DNA from: Prevotella sp.
GTDB taxonomy: Bacteria > Bacteroidota > Bacteroidia > Bacteroidales > Bacteroidaceae
DNA: 64,000 nucleotides
Direction: 5' to 3'
NCBI GenBank assembly: GCA_016291085.1
Contig: JAEEVW010000006.1
Location: forward strand, 45,717 to 109,716
The position numbers were made by a program, and so were the translations under genes. This document shows positions 53,862 through 61,123 of the stretch, piece after piece; the first letter of the stretch is position 1; every line of letters starts with the position of its first letter. Under the pieces are notes generated by a model. The model did no database searches. It had not been told where the DNA came from and saw only the letters and a program-made list of their open reading frames with translations.

Positions 53862-53914
53862 CAGGAATTTAGAACAGGTTCAAAACGCCATAAGGCGAAT
53901 CCTGTTCTCTCCGC
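53844..53914 (+). repeat. 19-bp direct repeat of the tRNA-Ser 3' end
   Basis: CGAATCCTGTTCTCTCCGC occurs at 53844-53862 (T arm and acceptor) and again at 53896-53914. The second copy pairs with AGAACAGGTTC at about 53871 to form a hairpin that may end the tRNA transcript. The layout also resembles an att-site duplication, but no integrase is nearby. Confidence 0.88.
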
Positions 53915-53946
53915 TTTCCTATTTTACACTACTAAAACAAACACGT

Positions 53947-55389
53947 ATGAAAGACTTACAGATGTACATCAACGGCCAGTTCTGCGAGAGCTCGAACGGC
54001 AAATGGATCGATGTGTTGAACCCCTCTACCGAGGAAGTGATCAGTCGTCAGCCGGAAGGCACGATTGAGGATGTGAACCGTGCGCTGGATGCTGCCCGCG
54101 CCGCCCAGAAGGCTTGGGCCAAGGTGCCTGCCATTGAGCGTGCACAGTATCTGTTGAAGTTTGCTGCCGGCATCAAGGCCCGCGAGCAGGAATTCACGGA
54201 GATTATTATGCGCGAGCAGGGCAAGACGCGCACGTGGGCTTCTATCGAGGTGGGCGCCACCATTGCCTACTTCGAGTATATGGCCACCTTCGCCCGTCAC
54301 ATCGAGGGCGAGATCATTCCCTCAGACCGTCCCAATGAGACCATCCTGCTGACGAAGAAGCCCATCGGCGTTGTAGCAGGCATCCTGCCCTGGAACTTCC
54401 CGTTCTTCCTCATTGCCCGCAAGGCCGGTGCTGCGCTGATTGCCGGATGTACCATCGTCATCAAGCCCTCACAGCTGACTCCCGAGAACTGTACGGAGTT
54501 TGCCAAGGTGGTAGCCGACAGCGGTCTGCCCGCCGGTGTCATCAACATCGTCACGGGTAAGGGCTCAGTGATTGGCAACGAGATGGCCGGTTCGCCCAAG
54601 ATCGACATCGTCTCGGTGACGGGAAGCGTCGGCGCCGGCGAGAGCATCATGGCTGCTGCTGCGAAGAATATCACCAAGGTCAGTCTCGAACTCGGCGGCA
54701 AGGCTCCCGCCATCGTCATGAAGGATGCCGACCTGGAGCGTGCTGCCCAGTGGATTGTCGACAGCCGTATCGGCAACAACGGACAGATCTGTAACAATGC
54801 CGAGCGCGTGTACGTGCAGAAAGAAGTGAAGGAGGCGTTCACGAAGATACTGGTCGACAAGATGTCGAAGGTGAAGGTGGGCGACGTCTGCGCCGACGAG
54901 AGCGTCGACATGGGTCCACTGGTAGAGGCTCGTGCCTTGGAGAGCGTGACGGAGAAGGTGGAACGCGCCATCAAGCAGGGTGCCAAACTGCTGTGCGGCG
55001 GACACCGTGTAGGCACGAAGGGCTATTTCTATGCTGCTACCGTGCTCGACGACTGCCGTCAGGACATGGACATCATCCACGAAGAGACCTTCGGTCCCGT
55101 CATTCCGCTAGTTACCTTCGAGACGCTCGACGAAGTCATCAAGTATGCCAACGACTGCGAATACGGTCTGGCATCGAGCATCTTCACCAAGGACCTGAAC
55201 GTCGCTGTGAAGGCCTGCCGCGAACTGGAGTTCGGCGAGACCTACATCAACCGCGAACACTTCGAAGCCATCCAGGGCTTCCATGCCGGTGTGAAGAAGT
55301 CGGGCATTGGCGGTGCCGACGGCAAGCATGGCGTCGAGGAATACCTCGTCACCCATGTCACCTATCTGGACACCTACGAGGATATGTAA
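53947..55389 (+). CDS. NAD-dependent aldehyde dehydrogenase (AldA/lactaldehyde type)
   Basis: 480 residues. Cofactor and substrate motifs: GILPWNFPFFLIARKAGAAL, IKPSQLTPENC, VTGSVGAGESI, catalytic Glu in KVSLELGGKAPAIV and catalytic Cys in NNGQICNNAERVYV. Overall sequence is most like lactaldehyde/glycolaldehyde dehydrogenase AldA, which serves fucose and rhamnose breakdown; the exact substrate is not fixed by sequence. A hairpin without a T tract follows the stop (55400-55426). Confidence 0.9.
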   Translation: MKDLQMYINGQFCESSNGKWIDVLNPSTEEVISRQPEGTIEDVNRALDAARAAQKAWAKVPAIERAQYLLKFAAGIKAREQEFTEIIMREQGKTRTWASIEVGATIAYFEYMATFARHIEGEIIPSDRPNETILLTKKPIGVVAGILPWNFPFFLIARKAGAALIAGCTIVIKPSQLTPENCTEFAKVVADSGLPAGVINIVTGKGSVIGNEMAGSPKIDIVSVTGSVGAGESIMAAAAKNITKVSLELGGKAPAIVMKDADLERAAQWIVDSRIGNNGQICNNAERVYVQKEVKEAFTKILVDKMSKVKVGDVCADESVDMGPLVEARALESVTEKVERAIKQGAKLLCGGHRVGTKGYFYAATVLDDCRQDMDIIHEETFGPVIPLVTFETLDEVIKYANDCEYGLASSIFTKDLNVAVKACRELEFGETYINREHFEAIQGFHAGVKKSGIGGADGKHGVEEYLVTHVTYLDTYEDM

Positions 55390-55399
55390 AAATCAAGTT

Positions 55400-55426
55400 T
55401 GAGGGTTGGAGAATTTCCAGCCCTCA
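55400..55426 (+). terminator. Hairpin after the aldehyde dehydrogenase gene
   Basis: TGAGGGTTGGA, loop GAATT, TCCAGCCCTCA: 11-bp stem with one wobble pair, no T tract. Confidence 0.55.
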
Positions 55427-55494
55427 CTTGTAGTAGCCGATTCGGACGTAGAAATTGATCAAGGGATTATTATCATTTTGTCATTATATATCAG

Positions 55495-57609
55495 TTATTC
55501 CACCACGAATTTCTTGCCGTTCTGGATATAAAGGCCCTTGGAGGGGCGGGTGATGCGCTGGCCGGCGAGGTTGTAGAATACACCATTTTCTGTTTCCATT
55601 TTCCCGTTTTCTAATGAATGGATGGCCGTCGGGAGGGGTGCTTCGGAATAGTCGAAGACGGTATGGGGCCGGAAGGAGACTGTGTGGACATTATACCCCT
55701 TACAAACGGCGGCGCCCTGAACTATTGTGCCATACCAATACATCGGGCTTTCATCTCCAAGTTCCGTTTCCGTCATGCCCACCAGGAGATTGCCTCCCTT
55801 GTACTGATAGGAGTTGTCGAAGGTGATGACCATCTTTCTGTTGTTTACAGACAGGCTACCTGCATAGACCTTGGTGAGAGAATCCCAGTCCTTCAGTTCA
55901 GAAAGGGTGGTTTCACCGATCTCACCCAGATACACGTCAAACTTGGCATTGCCCCAGCCGGACGTTTTCATGGAGGCATAGAAGGTTATGCCGTTGATAT
56001 ATTTATTCTGCAGGAAGTCCAGATCGGCTGCAGGTGTGACGAACTGACTGCACCACCCGTCGGCAAGGTCATATCCGCTTAGTGGTATGTCGGTATTAAC
56101 ATTACCGTCAATGACTGTCAGCGTGGCTACGACTTTGTCGTCTGTCGAGAATGAACCATCGGGGTTAGGGGTATAGAGCACGATGTCGTAGGTTCCAGAG
56201 ACAAGGGGTTTATAAGGGATGCCGCAGTCTCTGGTTTCACCGGCAGGGATATGGAAATGATTTCCGGAATACAACATCGACTCAGTGCCTGTCATGATTC
56301 CGAAATAAAGGTCTCCGTCGTAATCGTCCGTACTGTTGTTCGTTACGTTCAATATCACATCGATTTGGATGCCACTAGGAATGTTATTGCTTTCCAGTTT
56401 CACGCTGTTTACCTTCAAGTCAACGACATTGGGCTCAATATCGGCCGTTGTTCCAGTGCCTGTAGACGGCTGAACACCGATGATGGCTTCCTGTCCGTAG
56501 AAATATCCCTCAGTCGAAGTGGCTCCTTCGACACCTGGATGATCACTATCGAGAGCCGACAGCACGAAATAGCCATTGTCTCTGCCATTCCATCCCCAGT
56601 TGATATGGAAGAGGTCGGTATTACTCTCGTATTGGTAGCCATCGCAAACGAAAGCATGTCCGGCCGACGGCGACGTGCCGGCATAAACCACCGGTCGTTG
56701 GTTGGCTAGCTCATGATAGATGAGGTCTGCCCATTTGTCGCTGGAATAGTAGCTGCGCGACACTGACCGAGTGGTGCTGTTGTAGTCGAAAAACGACTTG
56801 AGCGCATTGGCAACCTTATAGGTCTCGGCTCCCGAGGAATCCCCGTAGTTCATCTCAACAGAGTATCCGCAATACACCATCAGCGTCGCCACCGCCAGAT
56901 TCTGCGCTTCGGCAGCACCTTCCTCGGGATAGCTGTCCAACATGTTTGCCCAGTCGAAGGTGGTTGGGGGTAGTCCGGCTGTCAAATCGATATTGTTCTT
57001 TTTCGCTATATACCCGGGTATGGCGGCAGTCGCAGCCTTAGGCCATTCGTGGTATTTCATCACCTGAGCCATAGCCGTTGCCACACAACCTGTTGCCGAT
57101 TTTGCCGGCAATTCTCCAAAATAGAAATCAGGACATAGCATGTTGTACGGATTTCCCTGATACCACGCAGTCTTGAGCAGTGGAGCAATTTCGGCTGTGC
57201 TGTGGCTGCCCACGTGACGTCGAGTCACGTTCTGTGCGTCCTGTGGTGCTCGTGTCCCCAGACGGGCTATTTCTGCGGCATAGCCCTCGAGCCACGCTCG
57301 CATGTTATCGGGCATATTGTCGGGCTCCAGCTGTCCCGTATCGCTATAGCCTAAGACGGGCACAGTGCGGTCGTCGCCCGATACGATGACGAATCCGCCA
57401 CCCTCGACGTTGAAGGCATAGAGCAGCTGATGGTCTGTCTTTGTGCCCTGCATGTCGATGTGCAGTGGAGCACGATGCATGGCACCGCCCGCTGTTTGGT
57501 GATTTTGCATGAAGGCTCTTGCCTTCTCCATAGCTTGCTGCTGGCTAATTTCTGCGGCCTGCAGCGCTGTGGCCATGACGACCAGCATTGCAAACAAATA
57601 TCTCTTCAT
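55495..57609 (-). CDS. Secreted C10 family cysteine protease (streptopain/interpain type)
   Basis: 704 residues. Signal peptide (1-18) and an inhibitory propeptide (about 20-140, with LLYAFNVEGGGFVIVSGDDR). The mature C10 domain has catalytic Cys175 in SATGCVATAMAQVMKYH and His318 in SPSAGHAFVCDGYQ, then INWGWNGRDNGYF. C-terminal beta domains end in the tail GVFYNLAGQRITRPSKGLYI, a likely type IX sorting element. Prevotella interpain and streptococcal SpeB are the known relatives. Divergent from nagB, with heptamer arrays between them. Confidence 0.93.
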   Translation of the reverse strand: MKRYLFAMLVVMATALQAAEISQQQAMEKARAFMQNHQTAGGAMHRAPLHIDMQGTKTDHQLLYAFNVEGGGFVIVSGDDRTVPVLGYSDTGQLEPDNMPDNMRAWLEGYAAEIARLGTRAPQDAQNVTRRHVGSHSTAEIAPLLKTAWYQGNPYNMLCPDFYFGELPAKSATGCVATAMAQVMKYHEWPKAATAAIPGYIAKKNNIDLTAGLPPTTFDWANMLDSYPEEGAAEAQNLAVATLMVYCGYSVEMNYGDSSGAETYKVANALKSFFDYNSTTRSVSRSYYSSDKWADLIYHELANQRPVVYAGTSPSAGHAFVCDGYQYESNTDLFHINWGWNGRDNGYFVLSALDSDHPGVEGATSTEGYFYGQEAIIGVQPSTGTGTTADIEPNVVDLKVNSVKLESNNIPSGIQIDVILNVTNNSTDDYDGDLYFGIMTGTESMLYSGNHFHIPAGETRDCGIPYKPLVSGTYDIVLYTPNPDGSFSTDDKVVATLTVIDGNVNTDIPLSGYDLADGWCSQFVTPAADLDFLQNKYINGITFYASMKTSGWGNAKFDVYLGEIGETTLSELKDWDSLTKVYAGSLSVNNRKMVITFDNSYQYKGGNLLVGMTETELGDESPMYWYGTIVQGAAVCKGYNVHTVSFRPHTVFDYSEAPLPTAIHSLENGKMETENGVFYNLAGQRITRPSKGLYIQNGKKFVVE

Positions 57610-57630
57610 AATAAGTTAGAAATTAGAGTG

Positions 57631-57638
57631 CAAAATTA
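57631..57638 (-). promoter_or_regulatory. C10 protease -7 element
   Basis: Minus-strand TAATTTTG, 21 bp before the ATG; the -33 position lies in the array 57644-57678. Confidence 0.55.
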
Positions 57639-57643
57639 CAAAA

Positions 57644-57678
57644 AACTTTGAACTTTGAACACTAATCTTTGAACTTTT
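57644..57678 (+). repeat. Heptamer array (AACTTTG x5) upstream of the C10 protease
   Basis: AACTTTG x2, AACACTA, ATCTTTG, AACTTTT, starting 5 bp from the C10 -7 element. Confidence 0.85.
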
Positions 57679-57698
57679 TTCATAGCGGAAGCAAATTT

Positions 57699-57726
57699 TT
57701 CACTCTTCACTCTTCACTCTTCACTT
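57699..57726 (+). repeat. Heptamer array (TTCACTC x4) upstream of nagB
   Basis: Three TTCACTC and one TTCACTT unit, ending 7 bp before the nagB -7 element. Confidence 0.92.
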
Positions 57727-57733
57727 TTTTTTG

Positions 57734-57741
57734 TATCTTTG
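57734..57741 (+). promoter_or_regulatory. nagB -7 element
   Basis: TATCTTTG, 36 bp before the ATG; the -33 position falls in the heptamer array. Confidence 0.6.
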
Positions 57742-57777
57742 CAGCCGATAAGACAAAAAACTTTATATTTTTAGCTT

Positions 57778-58572
57778 ATGAGAGTAATTATTGAATCTGA
57801 TTATCAGAAAATGTCGCAGTGGGCAGCAGAGCATGTGATTCGCCGAATCAACGAGGCCAAGCCCACCAAGGAGAAACCATTTGTATTGGGACTTCCCACC
57901 GGTTCTTCACCCGAAGGCATGTATGCCTGTCTGGTCAAGGCCAACAAGGAAGGCCGTGTGTCGTTTAAGAACGTGTTGACATTCAACATGGACGAGTATG
58001 TGGGACTGCCCGAGGAGCACCCTGAGAGCTACCATTCGTTCATGGCCCGCAACCTGTTCGACCACATTGACTGCCCCAAGGAGAACATCCACATTCTGAA
58101 CGGAAACGCCAAGGATCTGGCTGCCGAGTGTGCACACTACGAGGAGATGATTAAGGAAGCTGGCGGTATTGACCTGTTTCTGGGCGGTATCGGTCCTGAC
58201 GGACACATTGCCTTCAACGAGCCCTATTCGAGTCTGACAAGCCGTACGCGTGTGAAGACACTGACTACGGACACGATTATAGCTAACAGTCGCTTCTTCG
58301 ACAACGACGTGAACAAGGTGCCCAAGCTGGCGCTGACCGTTGGTGTTGGTACCGTTATGGATGCCAAGGAGGTGATGATTCTGGTGAACGGCCACCACAA
58401 GGCCCGTGCACTGAAGGCAGCCATCGAGGGTGCCGTGACGCACGAGTGGACCATCTCGGCCCTGCAGATGCATCCCCACGGCATCATCGTTGCCGACGAG
58501 CCCGCTACCGACGAGCTGAAGGTGGCTACCTACAAGTACTTCAAGGACATCGAGAAGGACAACCTGCTGTAA
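57778..58572 (+). CDS. nagB: Glucosamine-6-phosphate deaminase
   Basis: Converts GlcN-6-P to fructose-6-P and ammonia, the entry of amino sugars into glycolysis. 264 residues. Motifs: [66 protein letters not shown] and the C-terminal [11 protein letters not shown]. Monocistronic, with its own promoter and a heptamer-derived terminator. Confidence 0.97.
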   Translation: MRVIIESDYQKMSQWAAEHVIRRINEAKPTKEKPFVLGLPTGSSPEGMYACLVKANKEGRVSFKNVLTFNMDEYVGLPEEHPESYHSFMARNLFDHIDCPKENIHILNGNAKDLAAECAHYEEMIKEAGGIDLFLGGIGPDGHIAFNEPYSSLTSRTRVKTLTTDTIIANSRFFDNDVNKVPKLALTVGVGTVMDAKEVMILVNGHHKARALKAAIEGAVTHEWTISALQMHPHGIIVADEPATDELKVATYKYFKDIEKDNLL

Positions 58573-58586
58573 AGCAAAATGAGAAA

Positions 58587-58645
58587 TGAGAGGTGAGAGA
58601 TATGATTTGTTATAAAACCTGAGAACTCTCACCTCTCAGTTTTTT
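58587..58645 (+). terminator. nagB terminator built from a heptamer array
   Basis: TGAGAGGTGAGAG (58587-58599) pairs perfectly over 13 bp with CTCTCACCTCTCA (58626-58638), then GTTTTTT. The left arm is part of the heptamer array AATGAGA, AATGAGA, GGTGAGA at 58578-58598. Confidence 0.85.
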
Positions 58646-58662
58646 CAAACTACTAAAACACG

Positions 58663-60867
58663 ATGAATACTAAACTACGAACTCTGACGATATTATTGGC
58701 ATGGACCGTGCTGACCGCCTATGCCGCTATCGACCGCAAGGCACTGGTCACCAGAAACAACCCCATCATCACGAGTGTCGACACGCTGGCATCGCTGAGC
58801 GTGGGTAACGGCGGTTTTGCCTTTACCTCCGACATCACGGGTCTGCAAACCTTTCCCGAATACTACAAGAACGGTGTGCCCCTGGGGACGCAGAGCGAAT
58901 GGGGCTGGCACAGTTTCGACAATCCGGAGCAATACCGCATTGAGGAGTCGTACCAGATGTATGATTTTGGTCACGGCCATCGCGAGCTTTATGCCACCCA
59001 GCCCAAAACGGGACGTGCCAAGGGTGCTGCAGACTGGTATCGCAGCAATCCGCACCGTCTGCACTTAGGCTGCATCGGTTTGGAGATAGAGGGTCTGAAG
59101 CCTTCAGATATCAAGAAACCCCGCCAGACGCTGGACATGTGGACGGGCGTGATTGGTTCACGGTTCATGGTGAATGGTGCAAGGTTTAGTGTTCAAACGG
59201 TGTGTCATCCGGAACGCGACCTCATCGCCGCCTGCATTAAAACGAATCCTAAACATCATACATCAGCCATCAGCCATCAAACATCCATCAACCTCCGTTT
59301 CCCCTACCCTACGGGTGGACATAGCGATGACGCTTGCAATTGGCAGGCTGACGACAAACACCAGACGCAGCTGGTGACCCAAAGCGAGCACTCGGCAGTA
59401 TTGGAGCGCACCATTGACGGAACTGTCTACTACATATCGCTGCAGTGGAAGGAACCAGCAACCCTTCGAGAGAAGCGGAAGAACTACTGGGTGCTGGAGT
59501 CAAAGGACAACCAGCTGACGTTTTGCTGTGAGTTCTTGGAAAGTGGAAAAGAATTAGCGAAAGAATCGTTTGCTACTGTTGCCGACAAGTCGGCAGCTTA
59601 TTGGCAGCAGTTTTGGACGGAGGGAGCAGCCGTTGATTTTTCACATTGCAAGGACAAGCGCGCCAAGGAACTGGAACGCCGCGTCGTGCTGAGCCAATGG
59701 CTGTTGGCCATACAGTGTGCTGCAAGCACACCGCCTCAGGAAACGGGACTGACCTACAACTCATGGTTCGGCAAGTTCCACATGGAAATGATTTGGTGGC
59801 ACCAGGCCTGGCTACCCCTGTGGAATCACGCTGCGATGCTCGACCGCACCCTGCGCTGGTATGAGACGGTAGAACCTATGGCTCGCGAGATTGCTATGCG
59901 ACAAGGTTTTAAGGGCATCCGCTGGATGAAGATGACAGACCGCTCGGGCGAGGAAGCACCATCGAAGGTGGGAAGTTTCCTCATCTGGCAACAGCCCCAC
60001 CTGATCTATCTGGCCGAACTGCTCTACCGGAGTGCGGTAGCATCGCGTGCCACACTCACACCTTCAGGTGAGAGAAACTCTACACTCTACACCCTACACT
60101 CTCCACTCTCCACTCTACACTCTCAACTCTTAGACCGCTACGGACGCCTGATAGACGAAACGGCAACCTTCATGGCCGACTTCGCCACCTATCAAAAGGA
60201 GCGCGACCGCTACGTGCTGAAAGGCATGATTCCAGCCCAAGAAACGCTGAAGGCAGCAGAAACCTATAACTCACCCTTCGAACTATCTTACTGGCATTTT
60301 GCCCTGCAGGTTGCCCAACAGTGGCGCGAGCGACGGGGCTTGGAGCGTGTGGCGCTGTGGGACGACATTGTAGCCAAGCTTTCCCCCCTTGCCAAGGACA
60401 GCGAGAACCGATATCTGGCTGCAGAGAATAAAACAGAAACATACAGTGACATCCAGCTCATCAGCGACCATCCGGCAGTGCTGGGAGCCGTGGGCATCTT
60501 CCCCATAAGCCGACTGGTGGATCCACAGGTCATGAAACATACGCAGGAGTGGATCTGGGACAACTGGAACTGGAATCACACGTGGGGATGGGACTACCCG
60601 ATGGTAGCGATGAATGCTGCACGATTGGGAGTGCCAGAATTTGCCGTCAGCGCCCTGCTGATGGACAAGCGTACCAACACCTATCTGCCCAACGGACACA
60701 ACTATCAGGACGGACGCCTGCGCTGCTATCTGCCTGGCAACGGCGGACTGCTGACAGCCATCGCCATGATGTGTGCCGGATGGGACGGATGTACGGAACG
60801 GAACCCCGGATTCCCCAAGAACGGCCAGTGGGACGTGCGCTGGGAGGGACTGAACCCCTTGCCATAA
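58663..60867 (+). CDS. Secreted six-hairpin (alpha/alpha)6 glycosidase-like protein
   Basis: 734 residues with signal peptide (1-21). An N-terminal beta domain (ASLSVGNGGFAFTSDITGLQ) of the sort that precedes GH65/GH95-type catalytic domains is followed by an (alpha/alpha)6 barrel: GKFHMEMIWWHQAWLPLWNH, GFKGIRWMKMTDRSG and WNWNHTWGWDYPM. I cannot assign a CAZy family. Glu in HMEMIWW and Asp in WGWDYPM are candidate acid residues. Two heptamer arrays (59254, 60076) insert His/Ser/Thr/Leu peptides. It precedes a GH3 gene, so the two may act on one glycan. Confidence 0.75.
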   Translation: MNTKLRTLTILLAWTVLTAYAAIDRKALVTRNNPIITSVDTLASLSVGNGGFAFTSDITGLQTFPEYYKNGVPLGTQSEWGWHSFDNPEQYRIEESYQMYDFGHGHRELYATQPKTGRAKGAADWYRSNPHRLHLGCIGLEIEGLKPSDIKKPRQTLDMWTGVIGSRFMVNGARFSVQTVCHPERDLIAACIKTNPKHHTSAISHQTSINLRFPYPTGGHSDDACNWQADDKHQTQLVTQSEHSAVLERTIDGTVYYISLQWKEPATLREKRKNYWVLESKDNQLTFCCEFLESGKELAKESFATVADKSAAYWQQFWTEGAAVDFSHCKDKRAKELERRVVLSQWLLAIQCAASTPPQETGLTYNSWFGKFHMEMIWWHQAWLPLWNHAAMLDRTLRWYETVEPMAREIAMRQGFKGIRWMKMTDRSGEEAPSKVGSFLIWQQPHLIYLAELLYRSAVASRATLTPSGERNSTLYTLHSPLSTLHSQLLDRYGRLIDETATFMADFATYQKERDRYVLKGMIPAQETLKAAETYNSPFELSYWHFALQVAQQWRERRGLERVALWDDIVAKLSPLAKDSENRYLAAENKTETYSDIQLISDHPAVLGAVGIFPISRLVDPQVMKHTQEWIWDNWNWNHTWGWDYPMVAMNAARLGVPEFAVSALLMDKRTNTYLPNGHNYQDGRLRCYLPGNGGLLTAIAMMCAGWDGCTERNPGFPKNGQWDVRWEGLNPLP
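59254..59288 (+). repeat. Heptamer array (CATCAGC x5) in the six-hairpin gene
   Basis: CATCATA, CATCAGC, CATCAGC, CATCAAA, CATCCAT, encoding HHTSAISHQTS. Confidence 0.88.
60076..60131 (+). repeat. Heptamer array (CACTCTA/CACTCTC x8) in the six-hairpin gene
   Basis: Eight 7-bp units, the longest coding heptamer array here, encoding STLYTLHSPLSTLHSQL between two helices of the barrel. Confidence 0.95.
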
Positions 60868-61109
60868 ATAGATAATAGATAAAAGATAATAGATAACTCA
60901 AGTTTCGTAAGTCGTATTTCTTTGAAGTTAACGAAGTTAGCGAAGTTATCGCTACGCTCGAAGTTAACGACAATAGAAATGAGCACTGAAGAAGAGGTAA
61001 AAAATCAATCGCAAGAACTATCGTCGTTAACTTCGTTAACTTCGATAACTTCGAGCGAAGCGATAACTTCAGAAAGTTGAATAGATAATAGATAAAAGAT
61101 AATAGATAA
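60867..61109. repeat. Composite repeat: 30-bp direct repeats flanking inverted 9-bp arrays
   Basis: An identical 30-bp copy of a GATAATA/GATAAAA heptamer array lies at 60867-60896 and 61080-61109. Between them, 9-bp units GAAGTTAAC (about 60924-60971) face the reverse-complement array GTTAACTTC (about 61024-61071), giving an imperfect inverted repeat of about 48 bp. A 33-codon ORF (60979-61080, starting MSTEEEVKNQ) spans the right arm as a Leu/Thr/Ser repeat; it may not be a gene. No promoter motif is seen. Confidence 0.88.
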
Positions 61110-61123
61110 TACATACCGCAAAC

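Noticed and set aside
53774..53914. Active integrative element at tRNA-Ser
   Set aside because: Only a 52-bp spacer separates the repeats and no integrase or mobility gene is nearby.
60647..61114. 155-codon minus-strand ORF across the GH gene end and repeat block
   Set aside because: It overlaps a real gene in antisense and otherwise translates the GATAATA and GTTAACTTC arrays.
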